From Paludibacteraceae bacterium (GTDB taxonomy: Bacteria; Bacteroidota; Bacteroidia; Bacteroidales; Paludibacteraceae), in contig JAKSKU010000006.1 in the NCBI GenBank assembly GCA_024401565.1, positions 21,910 through 85,909 on the forward strand: 64,000 nucleotides of DNA. Direction: 5' to 3'. The position numbers were made by a program, and so were the translations under genes. The notes under the pieces were generated by a model, which did no database searches, was not told where the DNA came from, and saw only the letters and a program-made list of their open reading frames with translations. Numbering within the stretch: position 1 is the stretch's first letter; the number at the start of each line of letters is the position of its first letter. Shown here piece by piece: positions 40,541 to 48,344 of the stretch.

Positions 40541-41896
40541 ATGGAAGATCCAACAAATAATTATAGTTCACAAACTCCCCCTTCAGGGGGCCGGGGGGCT
40601 ACAACTCCCCCTTCAGGGGGCCGGGGGGCTGCTTCAGGGGCTTTGTCTCTCTCCCCACTTCTTTTATTCTTTATATGTTACGTCGGAGGCAGTATCGCTC
40701 TTGGCGACTTCTACGCTATTCCGATTATAGTGGCTTTCGTGGTGACGAGCCTTTATGCGTTGTTGGTCTTCCGCAACGACACTTTCAATAATCGTGTGAT
40801 GGCTTTCGCACGTGGTGCCGGAAACGAAAACATCATGTATATGGTGTTGATCTTCATTTTGGCTGGTGGTTTTGCCTCACTCGCTAAAAGTATCGGAGCT
40901 ATCGACGCCACTGTCAACCTATGCCTTTATGCGTTGCCGACGTCGCTCCTCCTTCCTGGATTATTTCTTGCCACATGCTTGGTGTCGATGAGTATCGGCA
41001 CTTCTGTAGGATCTATTGCCGCATTGGTGCCATTGGCTGCTGGACTTGCCGACCAGACTGGCAATAGTGTGGCTCTCTACACTGCCTGCATCGTGGGTGG
41101 TGCTTTCTTCGGCGATAATCTTTCTTTCATCAGCGACACTACCATCGTTGCCACTCGTACACAGGGAATCGCCATGCACGAGAAATTCAAAGCGAATATC
41201 AAGATTGCCCTTCCTGCCGCACTCGTTTCGATGATAATCTACGTGGTGATGGGATTCGGTTCGGAGGCAAGCCACACGGTTCAATCCCCTGATTTCTTAC
41301 GCGTGCTTCCTTATTTGGTGGTGTTGGTTTTGGCTGTTTGTGGTATCAACGTCATCATTGTGCTTGCAATCGGTATCGCTCTATGCACGCTTCTTGCAAT
41401 GTGTCTTGACGGTACTGCTTTCACCTCCATTATGCAGTCTGTCGACGGGGGAGTGAAAGGCATGAGTGAACTTATCATCGTCACGTTGCTTGCCGGAGGA
41501 CTGATGGAGTTGATTAGAATAAATGGTGGTATCGACGTGGTGATGGATGCCATCAAACGAAGTGTTAAGAAACGTCGTGGGGCAGAGTTGAGCATCGGTG
41601 CACTTGTAATGGCTGCTGACTTCTGTACTGCCAACAACACTATCGCCATCTTAACAGTAAGCTCACTTGCTAAGGAGATTTCCGAACGATTCAATATCCC
41701 GCCTCGACGTGTGGCAAGTCTGCTCGACACGTGGAGCTGCATCGCACAGTCGATTATTCCGTATGGAGCCCAACTTCTAATCGCGTCGGGACTTGCCCAT
41801 ATTGCGCCCACTGAGATTATCAGCCATCTCGTCTACCCATATATATTGGCCGTGATCACATTTGGGGTAAGTGTTATAGGAAAAAACCGTGCATAG
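40541..41896 (+). CDS. NhaC-family Na+/H+ antiporter with repeat-encoded N-terminus
   Basis: A 451-residue inner-membrane sodium/proton antiporter of the NhaC family with about 11-12 hydrophobic segments. Family landmarks are SMSIGTSVGSIAALVPLA, ACIVGGAFFGDNLSFISDT and AADFCTANNTIAIL. Residues 12-20 and 22-30 both read TPPSGGRGA, the translation of two GC-rich repeat units; a third partial unit follows. The membrane domain only begins at about residue 36. The repeat is in frame and appears tolerated as a cytoplasmic tail. No alternative start downstream of the repeat is evident, so the native start was probably lost or replaced. Confidence 0.9.
   Translation: MEDPTNNYSSQTPPSGGRGATTPPSGGRGAASGALSLSPLLLFFICYVGGSIALGDFYAIPIIVAFVVTSLYALLVFRNDTFNNRVMAFARGAGNENIMYMVLIFILAGGFASLAKSIGAIDATVNLCLYALPTSLLLPGLFLATCLVSMSIGTSVGSIAALVPLAAGLADQTGNSVALYTACIVGGAFFGDNLSFISDTTIVATRTQGIAMHEKFKANIKIALPAALVSMIIYVVMGFGSEASHTVQSPDFLRVLPYLVVLVLAVCGINVIIVLAIGIALCTLLAMCLDGTAFTSIMQSVDGGVKGMSELIIVTLLAGGLMELIRINGGIDVVMDAIKRSVKKRRGAELSIGALVMAADFCTANNTIAILTVSSLAKEISERFNIPPRRVASLLDTWSCIAQSIIPYGAQLLIASGLAHIAPTEIISHLVYPYILAVITFGVSVIGKNRA
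40557..40635. repeat. GC-rich inverted repeat, right end of the DUF559 cassette, inside the antiporter gene
   Basis: Two almost identical 30-bp units, each CTCCCCCTTCAGGGGG then CCGGGGGGCT, plus a partial third unit (CTTCAGGGG). In reverse complement they match the left copies at 40050-40103. Confidence 0.95.
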
Positions 41897-41943
41897 ATCA
41901 CTCTATACACGGTTTAAACAAAGTTGAATAAGAATTTTCTGAT

Positions 41944-43599
41944 TTAGATGACCTCTATTCCCTTCTCTTTGCAGATCTCAAGTCCGATTCCACCAAGCTT
42001 AAACTTCTGGATTTTACCTGAACCTGTTAGAGGGAATTGGTCGATGAAGAATACGTATTTAGGGATCTTGAATCTTGCGATCTTACCTTTGCAGTAATCC
42101 ACTACGTCTTCCTCATTTATATCGGCTCCGTCGTGCTTGATAATGAATGCACCTACTTGTTCACCGTACTTCTTGCTTGGAATACCTGCCACCTGCACAT
42201 CCTTGATGCCTGGCATACTCAACAAGTATTCCTCTATCTCGCGTGGATAGATGTTCTCTCCTCCACGGATAATCATATCTTTGATACGACCTGTGATGCG
42301 GTAGTAACCGTCTTCATCCTTGATGCCCAAGTCGCCAGAATGAAGGAATCCGTTGGCGTCGATTGTTTCGTTTGTGGCCTCTTCATTCTTGTAGTAACCC
42401 TTCATCACGTTGTAGCCTCGGCAACACATCTCTCCCTGCTCTCCCACAGCACACTCTTTTCCTGTCTCTGGGTTTATTACCTTGACCTCCACCTCTGGAT
42501 AGTCAACACCTACTGTAGTGCAACGTTTCTCAAATGGATCGCGGATATTTGTGTGAGACATTCCTGGAGACGTCTCTGTAAGGCCATATACCGACGTCAT
42601 CTTCATGAACATCTCCTTCTCCACACGCTTCATCAACTCGACAGGACAAAGAGCTCCTGCCATGATTCCTGTGCGAAGACAAGTAAGGTCGAACATGCTG
42701 AACATTGGATGGTTGAGCTCGGCGATGAACATTGTAGGCACTCCGTAAAGGATTGTGCAACGCTCTTTGTGGATCGACGCAAGCACTACCAATGGATCAA
42801 ACTTCTCAACCATCACCATAGTTGAACCGTGTGTTAGGCAAGCCATTGTGGCAAGCACCACTCCGAAGCAGTGGAATAGGGGCACGCAAGTACAAAGTTT
42901 ATCGTCTTGAGAGAACTCCATCTGAATACCTGTGGCGTATCCGTTGTTGGTGATATTATGGTGTGTAAGCATCACACCCTTAGGAAAACCAGTTGTGCCG
43001 GAAGTGTATTGCATATTCACAACGTCGTGACATTTGACGTTGGCGCGAGCTGCTTTTAGCTCATCGTCTGCCGACATCTCACCCAAAAGAAGTAGCTCTT
43101 GAGTGTTGTACATACCACGATGCTTCTCCGAACCTATATATACTATCGTCTTCAACAATGGCAGATTTTCATTGTTAAGATGACCTCTCTGTGAAGTCTT
43201 CAGTTCCGGCAACATTGTGTATGTCATATCCACAAAGTCGGATTCCCAAGTGCCGTCGATAATAAACAATGCGTTCAAGTCGGCGTTCTTGCAAAGATAC
43301 TCAAGCTCGTTCTGCTTGTAGTTTGTGTTGACGGTAACTGCTATAGCACCGATTTTGGCACAAGCGTAAAGCACAATTAGCCAGTCTGGGACGTTTGTTG
43401 CCCAGATGCCAACGTGGTGACCTGGCTTGATTCCCACAGCCAGCATACCCTTAGCCATATTGTTGACGCGAGTATCTGTCTCTTTCCATGTCAGGCGGAA
43501 ATCTCTGTCGGAGTAGACGATGCAATCCTTGTCAGGAGTCTCGTTCGCCCATTTTTCCAACCAGTCAGGAATAGTATTGTTAGAAAGGATAGATGCCAT
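41944..43599 (-). CDS. Acyl-CoA synthetase (AMP-forming)
   Basis: A 551-residue ATP-dependent acyl-CoA ligase that activates a fatty or carboxylic acid through an acyl-AMP. Motifs are [18 protein letters not shown] (P-loop), [29 protein letters not shown] and the C-terminal catalytic lysine region [13 protein letters not shown]. The pattern resembles medium/long-chain ligases of the FadD/FadK kind. It follows the cupin regulator by four bases in one operon. The substrate is not resolvable from sequence. Confidence 0.93.
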   Translation of the reverse strand: MASILSNNTIPDWLEKWANETPDKDCIVYSDRDFRLTWKETDTRVNNMAKGMLAVGIKPGHHVGIWATNVPDWLIVLYACAKIGAIAVTVNTNYKQNELEYLCKNADLNALFIIDGTWESDFVDMTYTMLPELKTSQRGHLNNENLPLLKTIVYIGSEKHRGMYNTQELLLLGEMSADDELKAARANVKCHDVVNMQYTSGTTGFPKGVMLTHHNITNNGYATGIQMEFSQDDKLCTCVPLFHCFGVVLATMACLTHGSTMVMVEKFDPLVVLASIHKERCTILYGVPTMFIAELNHPMFSMFDLTCLRTGIMAGALCPVELMKRVEKEMFMKMTSVYGLTETSPGMSHTNIRDPFEKRCTTVGVDYPEVEVKVINPETGKECAVGEQGEMCCRGYNVMKGYYKNEEATNETIDANGFLHSGDLGIKDEDGYYRITGRIKDMIIRGGENIYPREIEEYLLSMPGIKDVQVAGIPSKKYGEQVGAFIIKHDGADINEEDVVDYCKGKIARFKIPKYVFFIDQFPLTGSGKIQKFKLGGIGLEICKEKGIEVI

Positions 43600-43603
43600 A
43601 GAT

Positions 43604-44164
43604 TTAGTCGATTGGAGAATACAACACTGCTAATAGCTTTACTGTGCCACCATTCTTTGCCTTAACGCAGTGTGACACAACAGAGTCGAAGTAAAGGCTG
43701 TCTCCTTTTTCCAAAGTGTATGTCTGATTGCCATAAACAACCTCTGCGCTTCCTTCAAGCACATATATTAATTCCTCACCTTCGTGGCTTGACATTGTGT
43801 TGTCAGTGTCTTTGATGTCTACAATGAAAGGGTTGATTCTGCAGTTGCTTTTGCCGTGAGTCAGCGAACTGTAGTTGGCGAAATCAGGGTGGGACCCCTT
43901 GCCGTTATTGAAATTTGTAGAATTGTACACCTCTCCTGCCTTTGTCAGTACAGGGCCAGATACGTTGTCTACCTCTAGTAATGTGTCGACACGCAAACCT
44001 AGTGCTCTCGACACCTTTATAATAACTGCTGACGAAGGAGTTTCGTTTCCATTTTCTATCGTAGAAAGCACGTCCGCACTCACTCCGCTTCTTTCTGCCA
44101 GTTCCTCAATGCTCAGTTTCTTCTGCTCTCTGAACTGCTTAATCTTTTCGTTAATTAAACTCAT
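43604..44164 (-). CDS. XRE-family regulator with C-terminal cupin
   Basis: A 186-residue transcription factor. An N-terminal HTH ([33 protein letters not shown] region, residues about 7-40) is joined to a cupin_2 domain ([39 protein letters not shown]). Such proteins sense small molecules through the cupin. It probably regulates itself and the acyl-CoA synthetase four bases downstream. A TTGCACA/TGTGCAA motif cluster lies 200-300 bases upstream. Confidence 0.92.
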   Translation of the reverse strand: MSLINEKIKQFREQKKLSIEELAERSGVSADVLSTIENGNETPSSAVIIKVSRALGLRVDTLLEVDNVSGPVLTKAGEVYNSTNFNNGKGSHPDFANYSSLTHGKSNCRINPFIVDIKDTDNTMSSHEGEELIYVLEGSAEVVYGNQTYTLEKGDSLYFDSVVSHCVKAKNGGTVKLLAVLYSPID

Positions 44165-44364
44165 TGTTGTTTATGTTTCGTGTCAAAATCCGAATGGTTG
44201 TTCAAATTTTCGCCATTTTGACATTGTTCTTTTTTATTACTGATTATTTAAAAAAATCATCGTTTGACGACTTTGCAAACTTACTTTTTCGGATTTATAA
44301 AAAAAGCTTTTTGAGTACTTTTTTTGGGTGAAAAACATAGCTTTTTCTCATTTTTTTTGACCCT

Positions 44365-44471
44365 TTGCACACTTGATTTTTCTTTGTGCAAGAAATCATT
44401 GCACACTTTTTTTCCGTTTGTGCTATTCTCAAATTTTCTCCTTTTTTGTGCAAATTTTCTTCATTGCACAT
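44365..44471. promoter_or_regulatory. Cluster of TTGCACA / TGTGCAA motifs
   Basis: Sites at 44365 (TTGCACAC), 44384 (TTGTGCAA), 44399 (TTGCACAC), 44418 (TTGTGCT), 44446 (TTGTGCAA) and 44464 (TTGCACAT) alternate in orientation at 14-28 base intervals in T-rich DNA. They may be a multi-site operator. Confidence 0.45.
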
Positions 44472-44544
44472 TTAAATATAAAGTGAGCGGAGAAGATTGT
44501 GTGAAAAAAATAATGAATATATATTCCTATTCAAATTTTGGGAC

Positions 44545-44614
44545 TATATGGCAGTTGCCCCAAATGAGGATGTCTTCGATGTAGAGCGAGCGTTAGAAGA
44601 TCTGTGTTGGGCAA
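44545..44614. repeat. GTTGCCCCAAA-ended element, second copy
   Basis: The left end GGCAGTTGCCCCAAATGAGG resembles 32601-32618. The right end GTTGGGCAATT (44606) is inverted to it. Confidence 0.4.
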
Positions 44615-45071
44615 TTCATATATGTTTATCTTTAATTTTATGGTATGATTTGTTCACAATTGTGCTGAGGCTTGACCTTTCCCTTTTTTGAGTTGTCTTA
44701 TTTTATCATAATCTTGTAAAATCTCTTCAACTGAAAAAAATGGTCCATTTCATCGTGTTTTTTCTATATTTTTGCCTGCGGTTCAAGAAAAACGTGAACT
44801 AATATTGCTTAAAATGTTTAGTCGCATTGCTAAATATGCACTAATTTTGTTAAACGTAATATTTAGATGAATTCTAAATGTCTTTTGGGGATTTTCAAGG
44901 TGTTCTGTCTTTAATGTGGACACTAAGATTTATCCTAAAACAACGAGAATGTCAAAAGTTGGAAACTTTGAAATCCGTTGTTAGGAAAGTATTGATTAAT
45001 TAGAATAATGTGTTAGATTGAGTATATTTAGGCATCATTGGCCGTGAGGTTAATGATGTGGAGAATGAAAG

Positions 45072-45100
45072 CCAGACCTTGAGTCTGGTTTTCTATTTTT
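45072..45100 (+). terminator. Intrinsic terminator without an upstream gene
   Basis: CCAGAC and GTCTGG close a 5-base loop, followed by TTTTCTATTTTTT. No protein gene precedes it on this strand within 900 bases, so it may end a small RNA. Confidence 0.7.
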
Positions 45101-45195
45101 TGTTCATTTCTATAACATAGATGAATTTTGATCATGTTAATTGTTCTATATTAGAAAAATTATTGGTCAAAAGGTAATTTTTGTCCTTTTATTAT

Positions 45196-45203
45196 TATAT
45201 TTG
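45196..45203 (+). promoter_or_regulatory. -7 box of the AraC-type regulator
   Basis: TATATTTG matches TAnnTTTG and ends nine bases before the ATG, giving a leader of about five bases. The -33 box is not clear. Confidence 0.45.
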
Positions 45204-45211
45204 TCTCGACT

Positions 45212-46363
45212 ATGGAAAACACAAAGGGCAAATATTGGACAAAAATCGCTATTATGGCAGTAATTCCAGCTATTTTAGTTGGGATAATCTATGTATGTAC
45301 ATTGAGACCGACATTTGATTTGTTGGACGATTCACAAGAATTTAAGATAACTCGTCAGGTAGATTCTTCTGATGGCGGAAATTCTGAATTGAAACTTGAG
45401 AAAACTGCTGAAGGTGTGAATATGAGGTTCACGCTTAGATCTTCATTTGCATATCCTTATGTTGGATTAGAGATTCATAAAGATGATTATTCAACATTCC
45501 CACTAGACAATTATATTGTTGAGGCTGAAATAGAGAGCGATGAAGATATGCGTTTTTCAGTCAGGTTGCAAGAGGAGTTTGATTTTGGAAGTAAGGGAAT
45601 TGCCTATCCTACAGCAGTTTATTCATTCCTATTGAAGAAAGGTAATAATAAGTTTGATATTCCAGTAAATGATATCAAGGATATTCCAGAGTGGTGGTAT
45701 GCTTCATATCCACAGTGGACTACAGATGTCCAGAATATGAAATATGAGAATATCAAGATTTTTTGGCTTACTGCCGACAATTCGATTGAGAAGGATGTAG
45801 AGCATGTGGTAAAAGTAAAGACTCTTCGACTCGTTCCTATTGCGGGAAATGGTTTTTTGAGTGACGCAATTTACATGATGCTTGCTTTTTGGGCAATACT
45901 AGCGGTTGTTGCTCTTTATCTTCGTAGAAATAATGAAAAGAGAGAAGAGAGTAATGTGGAACAATCGCAACCACAGCAGGTCGTGTATATTCCGTATGAA
46001 AAGCTTGACACTGAAAAAGATACTGTTGATTTGAAGAGAGAGATTCTCACTTTCATCGGAAAAAACTACCCGAATCCAGAGTTGAAACTGGCTGATATCG
46101 CTAAGGCATTGTCAATGACTGAAGATAAGACGTCTGAAGAGATACGCGTCGCTACAGGCAAGACATTCAAGGCATATCTCAATACTATACGAATTGAGGA
46201 ATCAAAACGTCTGTTAAAAGAGACGACTATGCAGATTTCGGAAATCGCATTCTCTGTCGGGTATAATAATGTGCAGCATTTCAACCGTGTATTTAAAGAA
46301 AGTGTTGGCGTTGCCCCTGGGGCATTCCGTGATGGAGCGAGTGGTGAAGACCTAAAAGAATAA
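45212..46363 (+). CDS. Membrane-bound AraC-family regulator
   Basis: A 383-residue transcription factor with two membrane segments (about residues 10-28 and 218-238). An extracytoplasmic domain of ~185 residues between them is rich in beta strands and aromatic residues, resembling a carbohydrate-binding or CIA30-like fold. The cytoplasmic C-terminus is an AraC HTH: LKLADIAKALSMTEDKTSEEI, then MQISEIAFSVGYNNVQHFNRVFKE, with the usual GVAPGAFR end. It may sense a periplasmic ligand and act on DNA from the membrane. No adjacent target operon is obvious. Confidence 0.88.
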   Translation: MENTKGKYWTKIAIMAVIPAILVGIIYVCTLRPTFDLLDDSQEFKITRQVDSSDGGNSELKLEKTAEGVNMRFTLRSSFAYPYVGLEIHKDDYSTFPLDNYIVEAEIESDEDMRFSVRLQEEFDFGSKGIAYPTAVYSFLLKKGNNKFDIPVNDIKDIPEWWYASYPQWTTDVQNMKYENIKIFWLTADNSIEKDVEHVVKVKTLRLVPIAGNGFLSDAIYMMLAFWAILAVVALYLRRNNEKREESNVEQSQPQQVVYIPYEKLDTEKDTVDLKREILTFIGKNYPNPELKLADIAKALSMTEDKTSEEIRVATGKTFKAYLNTIRIEESKRLLKETTMQISEIAFSVGYNNVQHFNRVFKESVGVAPGAFRDGASGEDLKE

Positions 46364-46373
46364 ATTAGAAAAT

Positions 46374-46401
46374 CACGTAGAGACGCACGGACGTGCGTCT
46401 A
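46374..46401. repeat. GTAGAGACGC palindromic repeat, copy 3
   Basis: CACGTAGAGACGCACGGACG is followed by TGCGTCT, an imperfect palindrome 11 bases after the AraC stop codon. Confidence 0.75.
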
Positions 46402-46443
46402 ACCCATTATTTAAAAATCAATTCAAATTATTATTTCTGTCAG

Positions 46444-46475
46444 ATTGCGTCTATTTCCAAAAAAGAGTAATTTTG
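46444..46475 (+). promoter_or_regulatory. Promoter of the flippase gene
   Basis: ATTG (46444-46447), 20 bases, then TAATTTTG (46468-46475). The -7 box is exact and the -33 box is one mismatch from TTTG. Confidence 0.6.
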
Positions 46476-46497
46476 TGCCAAACAAAGAACAGAGAAA

Positions 46498-47979
46498 ATG
46501 GCAGAAATGAAAAATCTTGCCCGTCAGACTGCGGTCTACGGCATTAGCAACATCCTTGGAAAGTTCCTCAACTGGTTGCTTGTCCCACTTTACACATATA
46601 TTTTAACGTCAAGTGCTGAATATGGAATAGTCACAAATCTTTATGCGTGGACTGCGCTATTGCTTGTGATTCTCACATATGGAATGGAGACTGGATTTTT
46701 CCGTTTTGCCAACAAAGAGGGAGCGGATGCACAGAAAGTCTTTGGCACAGTGCTCACTTCTGTCGCTACAACTTCAGCAATCTTTGCTGTGTTGGTGATG
46801 CTGTTTTCTGATAATGTGGCAGTTTGGCTAGGCTACCCGACACATCCGGAGTATATCACGATGATGGGAATCATTGTTGCTATAGATGCCGTCGGCACAA
46901 TACCTTTTGCATATTTAAGATATGAGAATAAGGCAGGAAAGTTTGCTATCTTCAAACTTTTGATGATAGCGGTAAACATTGCCGCAAATCTGTTCTTCCT
47001 GATTCTATGCCCGAAAATGAAGAATGATTGGGGTGTGGATTTGCCGTTTTATGATGAGAACTACGGTGTTGGATATGTGTTTGTTTCAAACTTGGTATCC
47101 ACTCTTTTTGTCACCTTGCTTTTATTGCCAGAAGTAAGGAAGGCAAAGTCGCCAGATGCGGAGTTGCTAAAGAAAATTCTGGGTTATTCGTTGCCTTTGC
47201 TGCTGCTTGGAATAGCAGGAATTATGAATCAGACGATAGACAAAATATTGTTTCCGTATTTGATGAACGACAGGGCAATTGCAGATTCTGAACTTGGAAT
47301 TTACGGTGCATGTTTTAAGGTGGCGATGGTCATGATGGTGTTCACGCAGGCATTCCGTTACGCTTATGAGCCATTTGTATTTGCGCAGAGCAAAGGAGAA
47401 GACAAGAAAGTGCAGTATGCTTTGGCTATGAAATACTATGTTATCTTTGCTTTGTTGATCGCATTGGGAATGTCATTGTTCATCGACTTGTTCGCTTTGT
47501 TGGTTTCACCTTCATACAGAGTCGGCATGACAATTGTTCCATTGGTGTTGTTCACATATCTATTCCAAGGAATCTATTTTAATCTGTCGATATGGTATAA
47601 GCTGACCGACCGCACACATTGGGGAGCGATACTGTCTACAATCGGTCTGGTAATCACATTGGTCGTGAACATAGCGTTAGTTCCAGGGTTTAGTTATTAT
47701 GGCTCAGCTTTGGCGTCGTTTTTGTGTTATTTGAGTATAACAGTCATATCATATATAATGTCGCAGAAGTACTTCCCAATTGACTACGACAACAAAAGTC
47801 TGGCAATATACTTTATGTTGGCGTTAGGCCTATTTGCTGTATTTCACTTCTTTGCACCAGAAAGTATGATTCTGAGATTGCTTATGTCGACGGCATTATT
47901 GGCAGTCTATGTCGTGGTTTTGTTTAAGAGAGATTTTCCAGCATCGTCATTGCCAGTGGTTGGAAAATATTTCAGATAA
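46498..47979 (+). CDS. Polysaccharide flippase (Wzx/MATE-like)
   Basis: A 493-residue integral membrane protein with about 14 hydrophobic segments, of the oligosaccharidyl-lipid flippase type. The N-terminus LARQTAVYGISNILGKFLNWLLVPLYTYIL is typical of Bacteroidetes lipopolysaccharide/capsule flippases. It would move lipid-linked sugar units across the inner membrane. It stands alone between an AraC regulator and the T9SS adhesin gene, with its own promoter and terminator, rather than inside a polysaccharide cluster. Confidence 0.9.
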   Translation: MAEMKNLARQTAVYGISNILGKFLNWLLVPLYTYILTSSAEYGIVTNLYAWTALLLVILTYGMETGFFRFANKEGADAQKVFGTVLTSVATTSAIFAVLVMLFSDNVAVWLGYPTHPEYITMMGIIVAIDAVGTIPFAYLRYENKAGKFAIFKLLMIAVNIAANLFFLILCPKMKNDWGVDLPFYDENYGVGYVFVSNLVSTLFVTLLLLPEVRKAKSPDAELLKKILGYSLPLLLLGIAGIMNQTIDKILFPYLMNDRAIADSELGIYGACFKVAMVMMVFTQAFRYAYEPFVFAQSKGEDKKVQYALAMKYYVIFALLIALGMSLFIDLFALLVSPSYRVGMTIVPLVLFTYLFQGIYFNLSIWYKLTDRTHWGAILSTIGLVITLVVNIALVPGFSYYGSALASFLCYLSITVISYIMSQKYFPIDYDNKSLAIYFMLALGLFAVFHFFAPESMILRLLMSTALLAVYVVVLFKRDFPASSLPVVGKYFR

Positions 47980-48344
47980 AGGAAAGACGGGTTATCCCGT
48001 CTTTTTTGTTATAAAAGAGACGGCAATTATAGGCAAGGACAATGTTTGATTTGTTTAAGAGCAAATCCTATTTGTTGAGAGGCAAAAAGATTATAGATGC
48101 GCATAATTATTCCAATATTCTTGTATTTAATGTTTTTATATTACGTTTAGTAAAAAACTTTTAATACTATGTTCTTTAACAACAAAACGTTGTTTTTTAG
48201 TCAAAATAAAAAAGAAATAATCGTTAATAAACTTTAATTGTTATGAATTTTTGTTATTTTAGCGACCGCTTTGGAGTGTGTCCTGCTCTAAAGTGGGTAT
48301 GAAAATAGAAAAACAAAACAAAAAAGATATCTAATATCTAAGAT
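47980..48344. other. 365-base leader region of the giant adhesin gene
   Basis: After the flippase terminator the region is AT-rich. An ACAAC/GTTGT hairpin with T6 (48179-48199) and a -7-like TATTTTAG at about 48254-48261 precede the giant gene. No gene was seen. Confidence 0.6.
47983..48007 (+). terminator. Intrinsic terminator after the flippase gene
   Basis: AAAGACGGG and CCCGTCTTT with a 4-base loop and T6. Confidence 0.95.

Larger units (their letters stand above)
44165..45211. other. 1047-base non-coding region
   Basis: This is the longest gene-free stretch. It holds the cupin-regulator promoter region, the TTGCACA/TGTGCAA cluster (44365-44471), a GTTGCCCCAAA-ended element (44545-44614), a -7-like TATTTTTG at about 44768-44775, paired stems CATCATT/AATGATG and a terminator at 45072. 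A short open frame at 44497-44691 is not convincing. Confidence 0.7.

Noticed and set aside
33934-40640. The accessory stretch as a prophage or integrative element
   Set aside because: No integrase, structural phage genes, relaxase or attachment-site duplication at a tRNA was seen; the tRNAs in the window are far away.
42037-42825. 262-codon plus-strand frame opposite the acyl-CoA synthetase
   Set aside because: His/Cys-rich antisense shadow of a gene with complete AMP-ligase motifs.
44497-44691. Short frame of 64 codons in the long gene-free region
   Set aside because: No ribosome-binding site or recognisable domain, and it spans a repeat element.
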